Below are positions 1-8,593 of a stretch of DNA of 64,000 nucleotides, piece by piece. Within the stretch, counting starts at the first letter, position 1, and every line of letters starts with the position of its first letter. Position numbers and translations under genes: made by a program. Origin of the DNA: Streptomyces sp. NRRL F-5122 (GTDB lineage: Bacteria > Actinomycetota > Actinomycetes > Streptomycetales > Streptomycetaceae). The notes beneath the pieces were generated by a model. It made no database searches and had not been told where the DNA came from. It saw only the letters and a list, made by a program, of their open reading frames with translations. The DNA lies in NCBI RefSeq assembly GCF_001507435.1, contig NZ_LMWH01000245.1:1-64000 (forward strand), in the 5' to 3' direction.

Positions 1-88
1 GACGGATCAACGTCCCCAGATCATCACTCGACCCACGCGAATCCTTCATCAGCGTCGACAGGGTCTGCGCCCCCATATCGAACTTCAT
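1..88 (-). CDS. Start of a small protein, possibly WXG100/ESX-like (partial)
   Basis: Only the first 29 codons are in the window; the gene continues past the left edge. The ATG at 88-86 follows a strong ribosome site, GGGGAGG, on the minus strand. The peptide begins MKFDMGAQTLSTLMKDS and continues with a Gly/Ser/Asp-rich turn. From memory, this start resembles small Streptomyces proteins annotated as WXG100-family type VII secretion targets, but the diagnostic WxG turn would lie outside the window. A promoter-like pair lies upstream at 137-166. The start is well supported; the family call is tentative. Confidence 0.5.
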   Translation of the reverse strand, partial: MKFDMGAQTLSTLMKDSRGSSDDLGTLIR

Positions 89-136
89 CTTGCCTCCCCG
101 TTCCCGACCTGCCGGCGTGCGGCCTGCGCGCATCCA

Positions 137-166
137 TCTCTATCAACTCCGCGATTGCCCGTGCAA
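137..166 (-). promoter_or_regulatory. Possible promoter for the left-edge gene
   Basis: On the minus strand, TTGCAC (166-161) and TAGAGA (142-137) are separated by 18 bases, close to the vegetative sigma-HrdB consensus. They lie about 50 bases upstream of the ATG at 88. Seen by eye only. Confidence 0.4.
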
Positions 167-268
167 TCAGAGCGGACGGGACTGCCACAAAGGTGTGACC
201 AACCCGTCGCCGAGTCCGGGACATTCACCCCGAACCGCACGTGGGAGCGGCCCGGCAGGGGCAGTTGA

Positions 269-285
269 GGCGGCCGAGGGCCGCC
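269..285. terminator. Short GC hairpin downstream of the SpoIIE-type phosphatase
   Basis: GGCGGCC and GGCCGCC pair as a perfect 7-bp stem around a GAG loop, 80 bases beyond the stop codon of the minus-strand phosphatase. There is no U-tract, so this is a plausible but weak terminator. Confidence 0.35.
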
Positions 286-365
286 GTGGGGTGCGGACAC
301 GACGATCACCGTCGCGAACGGGTGTCCGGAGCGAAGCCGCGAAGCAGGTGCCCGGGGCACCGGAC

Positions 366-1544
366 TCAGCGCATCGCCTGGGCCGTAGGGCCTTCCCGGC
401 AGATCAGCAGCAGCGCCCGGTCGTCGTTCACGTCCTTGGCCACCGCCTCGATGAGGTGCCAGGCCGCACCGTGGAAGCCGCCGGCCACATAGCGGTCGGC
501 CTCGCCCGTGAGGCGGTCCATGCCCTCGACGATGTCCCGGTCGGACGTCTCCACCAGACCGTCGGTGAACAGCATGAGGACGTCTCCGGGGCGCAGCGTG
601 CCCTTCACGGGGTCGAACTGGGCGCCGTCGTAGACCCCGAGGAGCGGGCCTTCCGACGCCTTCTCCTCCCAGCGGCCGGTGCCCGCGCTGAGCTGGAGGC
701 CCGGCGGGTGTCCGGCCGAGTACAGCTCGTAGTCGCCGGACTCCAGGTCGAGGACCAGGTGGATGGAGGTCGCGAAGCCCTCGTCCCAGTCCTGACGGAG
801 GAGGTAGCCGTTGGCGGCGGGGAGGAAGGCGTGCGGGGGGAGCGATCCCAGCAGGCCGCCGAACGCCCCGGAGAGCAGCAGGGCGCGCGAGCCCGCGTCC
901 ATCCCCTTGCCCGAGACGTCCGTCAGGACGACCTCGAGGGTGCGGCCGCCGTTCGTTCGCGCCGCCACCACGAAGTCGCCGGAGAAGGACTGCCCGCCCG
1001 CCGGTCTGAGCGACATCTCCCGATGCCAGCCCGTGGGCAGCTTGGGCAGCTTGCTCTGCACCCGAATGCGTTCGCGCAGGTCGAAGAGCATGGTTCCACC
1101 GCGGCGCCACGGCACTCCGACCCGGCTGCGGAACTGCGCGATCAGCAGACCGAAGAATCCGCAGGCGGCGACCACGAGCACGATGCCGGGGGTGACGCGC
1201 GACGGCCCTTCCGTGTACGGGCCGAGCTTGACGGACTCGATGATCAGCGCGGTGGCGGCGGCGGCGTACAGGCCGAGCAGGCTGGAGGGCCGCAGCAGCA
1301 GGCCGCCCGCCACGATCGGCAGCACGAGCACGGCGGGCGAGCACCACACGGGGTCGATCAGGGTGGTCGCGGCTATCAGCGGGACCGTGAGCAGCAGACC
1401 GGCCAGCGCGACCCAGTCCGAGCCGTCCCCGCGGAAGTAGTCCACGGCGGATCTGCGCAGGCCGGTGCGGGCCCGGTGCCATTGCTTCTTCAACCGGGCC
1501 GCGAACGTCTCGGCTTCCGCGCGCCGCTCTCGTCCTGCTGCCAT
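366..1544 (-). CDS. Membrane-anchored PP2C/SpoIIE-family serine phosphatase
   Basis: A 392-residue protein with about four hydrophobic segments between residues 43 and 137, followed by a C-terminal SpoIIE/RsbU-type PP2C phosphatase domain (about 175-385). Metal-binding motifs are visible: SGDF near 188-191, TDVSGKGMDA near 208-217, FTDGLVE near 326-332 and a terminal DDRALL. This family dephosphorylates anti-anti-sigma factors in partner-switching stress pathways, so the likely substrate is a phosphorylated STAS protein; none is encoded nearby. There is no recognisable N-terminal PAS or GAF sensor. The ATG has only a weak ribosome site, and a TAGGGT box sits 7 bases upstream, so the mRNA may be almost leaderless. 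The gene is divergent from the acetyltransferase at 1693. Confidence 0.85.
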   Translation of the reverse strand: MAAGRERRAEAETFAARLKKQWHRARTGLRRSAVDYFRGDGSDWVALAGLLLTVPLIAATTLIDPVWCSPAVLVLPIVAGGLLLRPSSLLGLYAAAATALIIESVKLGPYTEGPSRVTPGIVLVVAACGFFGLLIAQFRSRVGVPWRRGGTMLFDLRERIRVQSKLPKLPTGWHREMSLRPAGGQSFSGDFVVAARTNGGRTLEVVLTDVSGKGMDAGSRALLLSGAFGGLLGSLPPHAFLPAANGYLLRQDWDEGFATSIHLVLDLESGDYELYSAGHPPGLQLSAGTGRWEEKASEGPLLGVYDGAQFDPVKGTLRPGDVLMLFTDGLVETSDRDIVEGMDRLTGEADRYVAGGFHGAAWHLIEAVAKDVNDDRALLLICREGPTAQAMR

Positions 1545-1692
1545 TGTTCGGGACCCTATCCATCCGACCAGCCGCTTGGCACGGGAGGTCCCACTTGTCC
1601 CCCGTCCGAGCGCTGAACTTCACAGGTTCCGGGCTTCGGCGGCCGGGGGAAATCCCCTCGCTCGCCCCGCATTGCCCTGGTAGGTATGACCC

Positions 1693-2922
1693 ATGACGAC
1701 CGAGCTGCGGGTGCTGCGGCAGACCGAGTGGGACGACTGGTACGGCAACCTCCTCCGGGCCTTCGGCGGCATGGAGGAATCAACCGAAGAGCGGGAACTC
1801 TGGAAAGAACTCACAGAATTCGATCGATCCATAGGCATATGGGACGAAGGTTCCTGTGTGGGCACGGCAGGCGCGTTCAGTTTCCGCCTCACCGTCCCCG
1901 GCGGTGCCTCGGTCCCCGCCGCCGGTGTGACGATGGTGAGCGTCGCGGGCACGCACCGCCGGCGCGGTGTGCTGACGTCGATGATGCGCAGGCAGCTGGA
2001 CGACGTCCGCTCCTGGGGGGAGCCGCTCGCGGTGCTGACGGCGTCGGAGCCGGCGATCTACTCCCGGTTCGGATACGGCGCGGCCACCTTCCAGCTCGGC
2101 GCCGAGATCGACACGAGCCGTGTGGAGCTGGCCGTTCCGGACGGTACAGACGACGTTCGGGTGCGGTACGCGACACCTGCCGACGTACTCGACGCCTGCG
2201 AGGCCGTGTACGCGCGACTGGTCCCCGGCCGGCCCGGCATGCTGGCGCGGAGGCCGGGCTGGGAGCGGGTGGGGCTGCTCGACCCGGCGAGCGAGCGGAA
2301 CGGCGCCTCCGCGCTGCAGTGCGTGATCGCCGAGCGCGGCGGCGAGATCACGGGTTATGCGAGGTTCCGCGCCAAGCCCGGCTGGGGGGTCGGCGGGCAC
2401 GACGGCACGGTGACCGTGTCGGCACTCGCCGCGCTGGATCCGGCGACGGACGCCGCTCTGTGGCGCTTCCTGTTCGGCATCGACCTGATGACCACGCTGG
2501 CCGTGCACGGGCGGCCGGTCGACGAGGGGTGGCAGCATCTGGTGTCCGACATCCGGCGCTGCCGGCCCCGACTGCGGGACGCCCTGCATGTGCGCCTCGT
2601 CGACGCCGCGGCGGCGCTGGAGGTGCGGACCTACCAGACCCCGGTGGATGTGGTGTTCGAGGTCGAGGACGCCTTCTGCCCCTGGAACGAGGGGCGTTGG
2701 CGGCTCACGGGCGACGCGAAGGGCGCGGCGTGCGCGCGTACCGCGGATGCCGCCGATCTTGCGCTGTCCGTACGGGAGTTGGGGGCGGCGTACCTCGGGG
2801 GTGTGTCGCTCGCGTCGCTGGCTGCGGCCGGGCGGGTGCGCGAGCTGCGGCAGGGCGCGCTGGCGGAGGCGTCACTCGCGTTCGGTTCGGCCGTGGCGCC
2901 GTGGCTGCCGCACGGGTTCTAG
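1693..2922 (+). CDS. Eis-like GNAT family N-acetyltransferase
   Basis: A 409-residue protein. Residues about 1-150 form a GNAT fold with an acetyl-CoA loop (VSVAGTHRRRGVLTSMMRRQ) and the ASEPAIYSRFGYG segment typical of the Eis family. A second GNAT-like module and a C-terminal sterol-carrier-like domain (about 300-409) complete the usual roughly 400-residue Eis architecture. Eis proteins acetylate amines, including aminoglycosides and lysine side chains; the natural substrate here is unknown. The protein ends in a free C-terminal carboxylate (WLPHGF), as Eis-family enzymes use the terminal carboxylate in catalysis. It is convergent with the glycosylase gene, and the two stop codons overlap by 4 bases. 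Confidence 0.85.
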   Translation: MTTELRVLRQTEWDDWYGNLLRAFGGMEESTEERELWKELTEFDRSIGIWDEGSCVGTAGAFSFRLTVPGGASVPAAGVTMVSVAGTHRRRGVLTSMMRRQLDDVRSWGEPLAVLTASEPAIYSRFGYGAATFQLGAEIDTSRVELAVPDGTDDVRVRYATPADVLDACEAVYARLVPGRPGMLARRPGWERVGLLDPASERNGASALQCVIAERGGEITGYARFRAKPGWGVGGHDGTVTVSALAALDPATDAALWRFLFGIDLMTTLAVHGRPVDEGWQHLVSDIRRCRPRLRDALHVRLVDAAAALEVRTYQTPVDVVFEVEDAFCPWNEGRWRLTGDAKGAACARTADAADLALSVRELGAAYLGGVSLASLAAAGRVRELRQGALAEASLAFGSAVAPWLPHGF

Positions 2923-3737
2923 TTCCCCGGGCCGTTCTGGCAGCCCGGGCACCAGAACAGATTACGGGCGGCGAGATCGGCGGTGCGGATCTCGCTGCCA
3001 CAGATGTGGCAGCGTTGCGTCGCCCTGCGGTACACGTACACCTCGCCGCCGTGATCGTCGACGCGCGGCGGGCGGCCCATGGCCTCGGGGGTGTGTTCGG
3101 GGCGGACGGTGTCGATGCGGTTGTTCCGTACACCTTCGCGCATCAGGTCGACGAGGTCGGCCCAGATCGCGTCCCACTCCGCGGAGGTGACGTCCTTGCC
3201 GGCCCGGTAGGGGTCGATGCCGTGCCGGAAGAGCACCTCGGCGCGGTAGACGTTGCCGACGCCGGCGATGACCTTCTGGTCCATCAGCAGGGCCGCGAGG
3301 GACGTACGGCTGCGGGAGAGACGGCGGTACGCGGCGGCGGGGTCGGCGTCGTCGCGGAGCGGGTCGGGGCCGAGCCGGCGGTGTATGGCGGCCTTCTCGT
3401 CGTCGGTGATCAGCGCACAGGTGGTGGGGCCGACGAGGTCCACGTAAAAGGCCTCGTTCGTGAGGCGGAGACGGACCGTGTCACCGGGCGGGGGCGCGGG
3501 TGCGTCCCCGAACGCCACCTTCCCGAAGAGGCCCAGGTGGATGTGCACCCAGTCGCCGTCGCGGAAGCCGAGGAAGAGGTGCTTGCCGTGGGCATCGGCC
3601 GTCCGCAGCCCTGACCCGTCGAGTAGGGCGGCGGCGTCGGCGAACTTGCCCTGCGGGCTGCGAACACCGACCACACCGCCGGCGAACCGTGCGGCGTAGT
3701 CCTCGGCCAGCCGATGGATGGTGTGCCCTTCCGGCAC
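2919..3737 (-). CDS. Fpg/Nei-family DNA glycosylase/AP lyase
   Basis: A base-excision repair enzyme that removes oxidised bases and nicks the abasic site. The start is fixed by biochemistry: family members use Pro2 as the Schiff-base nucleophile, and GTG at 3737 gives M-PEGHTIHRLAEDY with Pro2 and Glu3 in place. A GGAGG ribosome site precedes it by 10 bases. A frame-open ATG 27 bases upstream would bury the proline and is rejected. Lys in HGKHLFLGF (about residue 53) is the conserved beta-loop lysine. The C-terminal zinc finger is intact (CHICG ... CPGCQ). About 272 residues, normal for Nei2/Nei-type actinobacterial proteins. The stop overlaps the convergent acetyltransferase stop. Confidence 0.9.
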   Translation of the reverse strand: MPEGHTIHRLAEDYAARFAGGVVGVRSPQGKFADAAALLDGSGLRTADAHGKHLFLGFRDGDWVHIHLGLFGKVAFGDAPAPPPGDTVRLRLTNEAFYVDLVGPTTCALITDDEKAAIHRRLGPDPLRDDADPAAAYRRLSRSRTSLAALLMDQKVIAGVGNVYRAEVLFRHGIDPYRAGKDVTSAEWDAIWADLVDLMREGVRNNRIDTVRPEHTPEAMGRPPRVDDHGGEVYVYRRATQRCHICGSEIRTADLAARNLFWCPGCQNGPGN

Positions 3738-3860
3738 GGTCGCCCTACCTCCGGTGGTCGTCACAGGGTCGCGGGAGCGATTGCGCCCCCTCCGGCGGTC
3801 ACGGATCGGGTCCCGCCCCGCCGGTGAGGGCTCCGGGAGCCGGAGCCCCGGGCGGCGGGC

Positions 3861-4346
3861 TCAGCCCTGCGGGTGGTGCGGGGGGATCGGCGGGAGCTCG
3901 CCCTTGGTCTCGTACGCCGACAGCATCTCGATGCGCCGTGCATGGCGCTCCTCGCCCGTGAAGGGCGTGTTCAGGAAGGTCTCGACGAACGTGGTCGCAT
4001 CCTCCTGCGAGTGCATGCGCGCACCGACGGCGACGACGTTCGCGTTGTTGTGCTGCCGGCCGAGCGTCGCGGTCTCCTCGCTCCATGCGAGGACCGCCCG
4101 TACGCCCTTCACCTTGTTCGCGGCGATCTGCTCACCGTTGCCGGAGCCGCCGATCACGATGCCGAGGGAGCCGGGGTCGGCGACCGTCCGCTCCGCCGCG
4201 CGAAGGCAGAACGGAGGGTAGTCGTCCTGGGCGTCGTAGATGTGGGGCCCGCAGTCGACGGGCTCATGGCCGGCCGCCTTGAGCCACTCGACGAGGTGGT
4301 TCTTCAGTTCGAAACCGGCATGGTCTGAGCCGAGGTACACGCGCAT
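3861..4346 (-). CDS. rpiB: Ribose-5-phosphate isomerase B
   Basis: A 161-residue RpiB/LacAB-type isomerase interconverting ribose-5-phosphate and ribulose-5-phosphate in the pentose phosphate pathway. The N-terminal YLGSDHAGFELK contains the conserved Asp-His pair. GIVIGGSGNGEQIAANK is the phosphate/sugar loop, with Ser where some family members have Cys, as in the actinobacterial subgroup. NNANVVAVGAR is the C-terminal motif. It lies 123 bases downstream of the glycosylase start and is probably transcribed separately from it. There is no strong Shine-Dalgarno site in front of the ATG. Divergent from the permease at 4596. Confidence 0.93.
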   Translation of the reverse strand: MRVYLGSDHAGFELKNHLVEWLKAAGHEPVDCGPHIYDAQDDYPPFCLRAAERTVADPGSLGIVIGGSGNGEQIAANKVKGVRAVLAWSEETATLGRQHNNANVVAVGARMHSQEDATTFVETFLNTPFTGEERHARRIEMLSAYETKGELPPIPPHHPQG

Positions 4347-4595
4347 GGTCCGAGTGTGTCACGGCTGTCGCCGATCGGCTGCGCGGGGTACTTGCCCCGA
4401 AAAATGTGAGCCAGGCTATAGAACCTCAAGGAAACCTCAAGTAACAATCCGGATTCAAAGGTTTCTGAATTCCTTCGCCTCGGATTCACTGGACCGACTC
4501 GTACACCGCTCGGACGAGCATCCCTTCCGCTCGTTCGGGACGTACTACGTGTGTCCCCCACATTCCCCACACCCGGCTCAAAGGAAATCCCCTAC

Positions 4596-6068
4596 ATGAC
4601 CTCGAAGCCGACCCCCACAGAGGCCGGACACGTCCCCGGCGGCCCCGGAGAACCCGGCGGCGGCCTCCAGGCCGGACTCAAGAACCGTCACCTGACGATG
4701 ATCGCCATCGGCGGCGTCATCGGTGCCGGGCTGTTCGTCGGTTCCAGCGCGGGCATCGCCACCGCCGGTCCCGGCATCCTTCTCTCCTACGCCCTCGTCG
4801 GCACGCTCGTGGTGCTGGTGATGCGCATGCTGGGCGAGATGTCCGCCGCGAACCCCACTTCCGGCTCCTTCTCCGCACACGCGGACCGCGCACTCGGCCG
4901 CTGGGCCGGTTTCTCCATCGGCTGGCTGTACTGGTTCTTCTGGGTGGTCGTGCTCGCGGTGGAGGCGACAGCGGGGGCCAAGATCCTCGAGGGCTGGATA
5001 CCGGCCGTGCCCCAGTGGGGCTGGGCCCTGATCGTCATGATCGTGCTGACCGCCACCAACCTTGTCTCCGTCGGCTCCTACGGCGAGTTCGAGTTCTGGT
5101 TCGCCGGGATCAAGGTCGTCGCCATCGGCGCCTTCATCGTCGTCGGCGCACTCGCCGTCTTCGGGGTGCTGCCCGGCGTCCACAGCGACAAGGCCGGCTT
5201 GGACAACCTCACCGGTCACGGCGGGTTCCTGCCGCACGGACCGGGCGCCATCCTCACCGGTGTGCTCCTGGTCGTCTTCTCCTTCATGGGCAGTGAGATC
5301 GCCACGCTGGCGGCCGGCGAGTCCGAGGACCCGCGGCGGGCGGTGACCAAGTCCACCAACAGCATCATCTGGCGTATCGCCGTCTTCTACCTGGGCTCGA
5401 TCCTCGTGGTCGTCTCCCTGCTGCCGTGGGACGACGCATCGATCGCGGAGAAGGGCTCCTACGTCGCCGCCCTGGACTCCCTCGGCATCGCGCACGCCGG
5501 TCAGATCATGAACTTCATCGTGCTGACCTCGGTGCTGTCCTGCCTGAACTCCGGGCTCTACACGGCCTCCCGTATGGCCTTCTCGCTCGGCGTGCGGGGC
5601 GACGCGCCCAGGGCCTTCGCCCGGACCACCGGTCGTGGTGTGCCGATGACGGCGATCGTCGTCTCCGTGCTCTTCGGCTTCCTCGCCGTCTTCTTCAACT
5701 ACAAGTACCCGGACTCGGTCTTCCTCTTCCTGGTCAACTCCAGCGGTGCGGTCGCCCTGTTCGTCTGGCTGGTGATCTGCTTCTCGCAGCTGCGGATGCG
5801 GAAGATCATCCAGCGCGAGGCGCCGGAGAAGCTGATCGTGAAGATGTGGCTGTACCCCTATCTGACCTGGGCCACGGCCGCACTGATCGTGTTCGTCCTC
5901 GGCTACATGCTGACCGACACCGAGCACGACGGACGTGAGACGGTCCTGCTGTCGCTGCTCGTCGCCGCCGTGGTGCTCGTCATCGCCGTGGTCAGGCAGA
6001 AGATGGGCTCCCGGACCGCCGGGGCCGCCCGGGACCCGGAGACGGAACGGGCCGAGGTCGGCGTCTGA
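4596..6068 (+). CDS. Amino-acid permease (APC superfamily, GabP/AroP-like)
   Basis: A 490-residue, 12-helix cytoplasmic-membrane transporter that imports amino acids with protons. LKNRHLTMIAIGGVIGAGLF is the family signature at the start of helix 1, and GEFEFWFAGIKV and the MGSEIATLAAGESEDP region are typical of the AroP/GabP subgroup. The start is the ATG preceded by AAAGGAA; an in-frame ATG at 4551 lacks this site. The 249-base region shared with rpiB holds divergent promoters. About 60% of the protein is closely alike to the permease at 10369, so they are paralogues. Substrate specificity cannot be read from the sequence. A strong hairpin follows the stop. Confidence 0.88.
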   Translation: MTSKPTPTEAGHVPGGPGEPGGGLQAGLKNRHLTMIAIGGVIGAGLFVGSSAGIATAGPGILLSYALVGTLVVLVMRMLGEMSAANPTSGSFSAHADRALGRWAGFSIGWLYWFFWVVVLAVEATAGAKILEGWIPAVPQWGWALIVMIVLTATNLVSVGSYGEFEFWFAGIKVVAIGAFIVVGALAVFGVLPGVHSDKAGLDNLTGHGGFLPHGPGAILTGVLLVVFSFMGSEIATLAAGESEDPRRAVTKSTNSIIWRIAVFYLGSILVVVSLLPWDDASIAEKGSYVAALDSLGIAHAGQIMNFIVLTSVLSCLNSGLYTASRMAFSLGVRGDAPRAFARTTGRGVPMTAIVVSVLFGFLAVFFNYKYPDSVFLFLVNSSGAVALFVWLVICFSQLRMRKIIQREAPEKLIVKMWLYPYLTWATAALIVFVLGYMLTDTEHDGRETVLLSLLVAAVVLVIAVVRQKMGSRTAGAARDPETERAEVGV

Positions 6069-6091
6069 CCGCCGTCCGCACATGAGCACGG

Positions 6092-6126
6092 GCGAGGGCC
6101 CCGCGGTGACTCCGCGGGGCCCTCGC
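6092..6126. terminator. Bidirectional terminator between permease and kinase
   Basis: A perfect 15-bp inverted repeat (GCGAGGGCCCCGCGG at 6092-6106, complement at 6112-6126) with a 5-base loop. It lies 24 bases after the permease stop and 20 bases before the convergent kinase stop, so it can serve both genes. Confidence 0.85.
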
Positions 6127-6145
6127 TCTGCCCGGCCGTCACGGC

Positions 6146-8458
6146 TCAGAGCGGTGTGAACCCCTCCTTGACCTCGTCGTAGACCCTGGTCGCGCGGTCC
6201 TCGACGTCCGGGTGGTACCAGGTGCTGACCTCGTACGACGTCCCGTGCTCGCGAAAGCCCAGCAGCCGTACGTGCCAGGGGCGGCCCTTGGCCATGACGG
6301 TGTACTCCCAGACGACCGCGGGCCCGCCCCGGAAGGTGCCCCGGTCCAGGCGGATCCGCCGGTAGCCGAGACCCTTCCTGCGCTCCTGTTCCGCCTGCTC
6401 CCACTGCTCCAGCAGATCGCCCCGGGCCGGGGTCGCGTTGGCCACCATCTCCTGGGAGCGGTCGGGAGACGAGTAGTGCACCTCCGCCCCGCTCTCCGCC
6501 ACCCGCTGCCAGCCCGGCGGCGGGACCCAGGCGTACAGTCCCGCCTCCGTGCGGGCGCCCGACGGCAGGCTCGCCGGACGCGAGGTTCCCGCGACGGTGG
6601 GTGTGCCGCCCGTGCCGCTCCGGCCGCCGGAGGAGACGGACGGGTGGTCGGACCCGGCCGATGTGCCCTGCGTCCGGCCGTTCGATCCGGCCTCGGCGGC
6701 GATCACGGCCCCGGCCACCGCACCGGCCACCACGGCCCCCACGACGGCGGCCACCGCGGCCCGGCGCCGGCTGCGCCGAGGGGCGGAAGGGTGCGCGGGG
6801 CCCGGAAGCCCGGTGTCGGGCGAGGGACCGGGGGCGGTCCGGCCGCCGCCGGATCGCGCGGTGCCGGCCGACGCCGTGCTCAGCGGCAGCGTGAGAGCGC
6901 TGTGCGGGGACGCCGAGGAGACCGACGGCGGGTCTGCGCGGCCGAACGGCGGCGCGACCGGCCCGGCCGAGGCGCCCGGCCGGGGTTCGGCCCGGCGGGC
7001 CGCGGCCCCCGGCGCCGACGAGGTGCCTCCGAGGGCGCCCTGCGGACGGCTCCGGATGGCGGGACCGGCTCCGGCCGTGGGGACGCCGGAGGGCTCCGCC
7101 GGGGTGGGGTGCACCCGGGTCGGTGCCGTGGGCGGGACCGCGGGGACCGGTTCGGCGGAGGTCTCGGTGGAGGCGTTGCGGCTCGCTTCGCCCGGCTCCG
7201 CATCCGGGCCGCCGCACTCGGCCGCGCTCTTCGCGGGGGAATCCGAACGGACCGTGGCCGCCCGCCCGTTCGGCGCGCCTGCAGTCGCGGACCGGTCGGG
7301 CGCCGCCGGTGTACGCGGTACGGGCACGGAATCCTCGACGACGGGTTCCTCCGGCACGCCGTCCGCCGGAAAGGCCCCGTCATACGGACTCACGGCGCTC
7401 TCCTCGCCGCCCCACGGGCGCCGCGCCGCCCGGATCAGAGCCGGGTCGAGGTACGCAGGGGTGGCGCTCTCCCCGGCCTCCGGCGCGACCGCGGTCGTCG
7501 ACGCGCCTCCGGGCTCCGGTGCTTGCGCCCCACCCGGCGCCGGCGCGACGCCCTCCCCTTCCCCTCCGTGCTCCTCGCCGCCGGCCCAGGTCCCGGGCCC
7601 TCCTCCCGCCCATGCACCGGTGGCGTCCCCGACGACCCGCCCCAGTTCCTCCGCGACCTCCTCGAGGCCCGGCCGCACCGCCGGCTCCTTGTCCAGGAGG
7701 ACGGCCAGGATCCCTGTCAACCCCGCTGCGGAGGCGGGCAGTTGCGGTTCCTCGTACAGCACGGCGTGCAGTGTCGCCAGGGTCGTCGAGCGGGAGAACG
7801 GCGAGTGCCCGCCGAGGGCCGCGCAGAGCGTCGCGCCGAGGGACCACACGTCCGACGGCGGACCCTGCGGGCGGCCCGAGATCCGCTCCGGGGCCATGTA
7901 GTCCGGAGAGCCCACCAGCATCCCGACCATGGTGAGCGCCTTGGCGTCCTGGATCGCGGCGATGCCGAAGTCCGTGAGGACCACGCGCCGCCCCCGGCGT
8001 TCCACAAGCACGTTCCCCGGCTTGATGTCCCGGTGCAGGACGCCTCCCGCGTGCACCTGCCGTAGCGCCGCCACCAGTTCGAGACCGATCCGCGCCGTCT
8101 CGCGGACTGCGAGCGGTCCCTCCTCCACCAGGATTCGTTCCAGCGAGCGGCCGTCCACGAGTTCCATGACGATCCACAAGCGGTCGCTCTCGTCCACGAC
8201 GTCGTAGATGCGTACGACGTTGGGGTGGTCGATCCGGGCGGTGGCCCTGGCCTCGCGCAGGGTGCGTTCGCGGCGGGTCCGGACGTCCTCCGTGTCGAGT
8301 CCGTCCATCCGTATTTCCTTGACGGCCACCTGACGGTCGAGCATTTCGTCGGCGGCACGCCACACGCGCCCCATTCCCCCCTGACCTATGCTCTCGACCA
8401 GGCGATATCGGCCCGTCACCAATAAACCAGGAATACCGCCGCTCGCATTTCCCGGCAA
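6146..8458 (-). CDS. Transmembrane Ser/Thr protein kinase with extracytoplasmic sensor-like tail
   Basis: About 770 residues. The kinase domain is at the N terminus: IGQGGMGRVW, the VAVKE lysine, HRDIKPGN, DFGIA and MAPERIS are all intact, so it should be active. A long Pro/Ala/Gly-rich linker follows. One membrane helix (VAAVVGAVVAGAVAGAVIAA) then leads to an outside domain of roughly 130 residues beginning near WVPPPGWQ, a fold suggestive of PsbP/LpqN-like lipoprotein domains rather than PASTA repeats. The TTG at 8458 is chosen because GAGGGGG lies 9 bases upstream; GTG at 8497 and GTG at 8419 lack such a site. With this start, codon 12 is a TTA (8425-8423), implying bldA dependence. It is divergent from the LPxTG protein. 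Confidence 0.85.
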   Translation of the reverse strand: MPGNASGGIPGLLVTGRYRLVESIGQGGMGRVWRAADEMLDRQVAVKEIRMDGLDTEDVRTRRERTLREARATARIDHPNVVRIYDVVDESDRLWIVMELVDGRSLERILVEEGPLAVRETARIGLELVAALRQVHAGGVLHRDIKPGNVLVERRGRRVVLTDFGIAAIQDAKALTMVGMLVGSPDYMAPERISGRPQGPPSDVWSLGATLCAALGGHSPFSRSTTLATLHAVLYEEPQLPASAAGLTGILAVLLDKEPAVRPGLEEVAEELGRVVGDATGAWAGGGPGTWAGGEEHGGEGEGVAPAPGGAQAPEPGGASTTAVAPEAGESATPAYLDPALIRAARRPWGGEESAVSPYDGAFPADGVPEEPVVEDSVPVPRTPAAPDRSATAGAPNGRAATVRSDSPAKSAAECGGPDAEPGEASRNASTETSAEPVPAVPPTAPTRVHPTPAEPSGVPTAGAGPAIRSRPQGALGGTSSAPGAAARRAEPRPGASAGPVAPPFGRADPPSVSSASPHSALTLPLSTASAGTARSGGGRTAPGPSPDTGLPGPAHPSAPRRSRRRAAVAAVVGAVVAGAVAGAVIAAEAGSNGRTQGTSAGSDHPSVSSGGRSGTGGTPTVAGTSRPASLPSGARTEAGLYAWVPPPGWQRVAESGAEVHYSSPDRSQEMVANATPARGDLLEQWEQAEQERRKGLGYRRIRLDRGTFRGGPAVVWEYTVMAKGRPWHVRLLGFREHGTSYEVSTWYHPDVEDRATRVYDEVKEGFTPL

Positions 8459-8593
8459 TCCCCTGCACCCCCTCAACACCCGCCTCAGCGGAAACACAAT
8501 GGTCACACTTCGGGCCGTACCAGCATAGTGCGGAGAAATCTTGTGGTACCTCTTCAAGTACTGCGGAATCAGGCGCAGCCAAGGGGGACGAAC

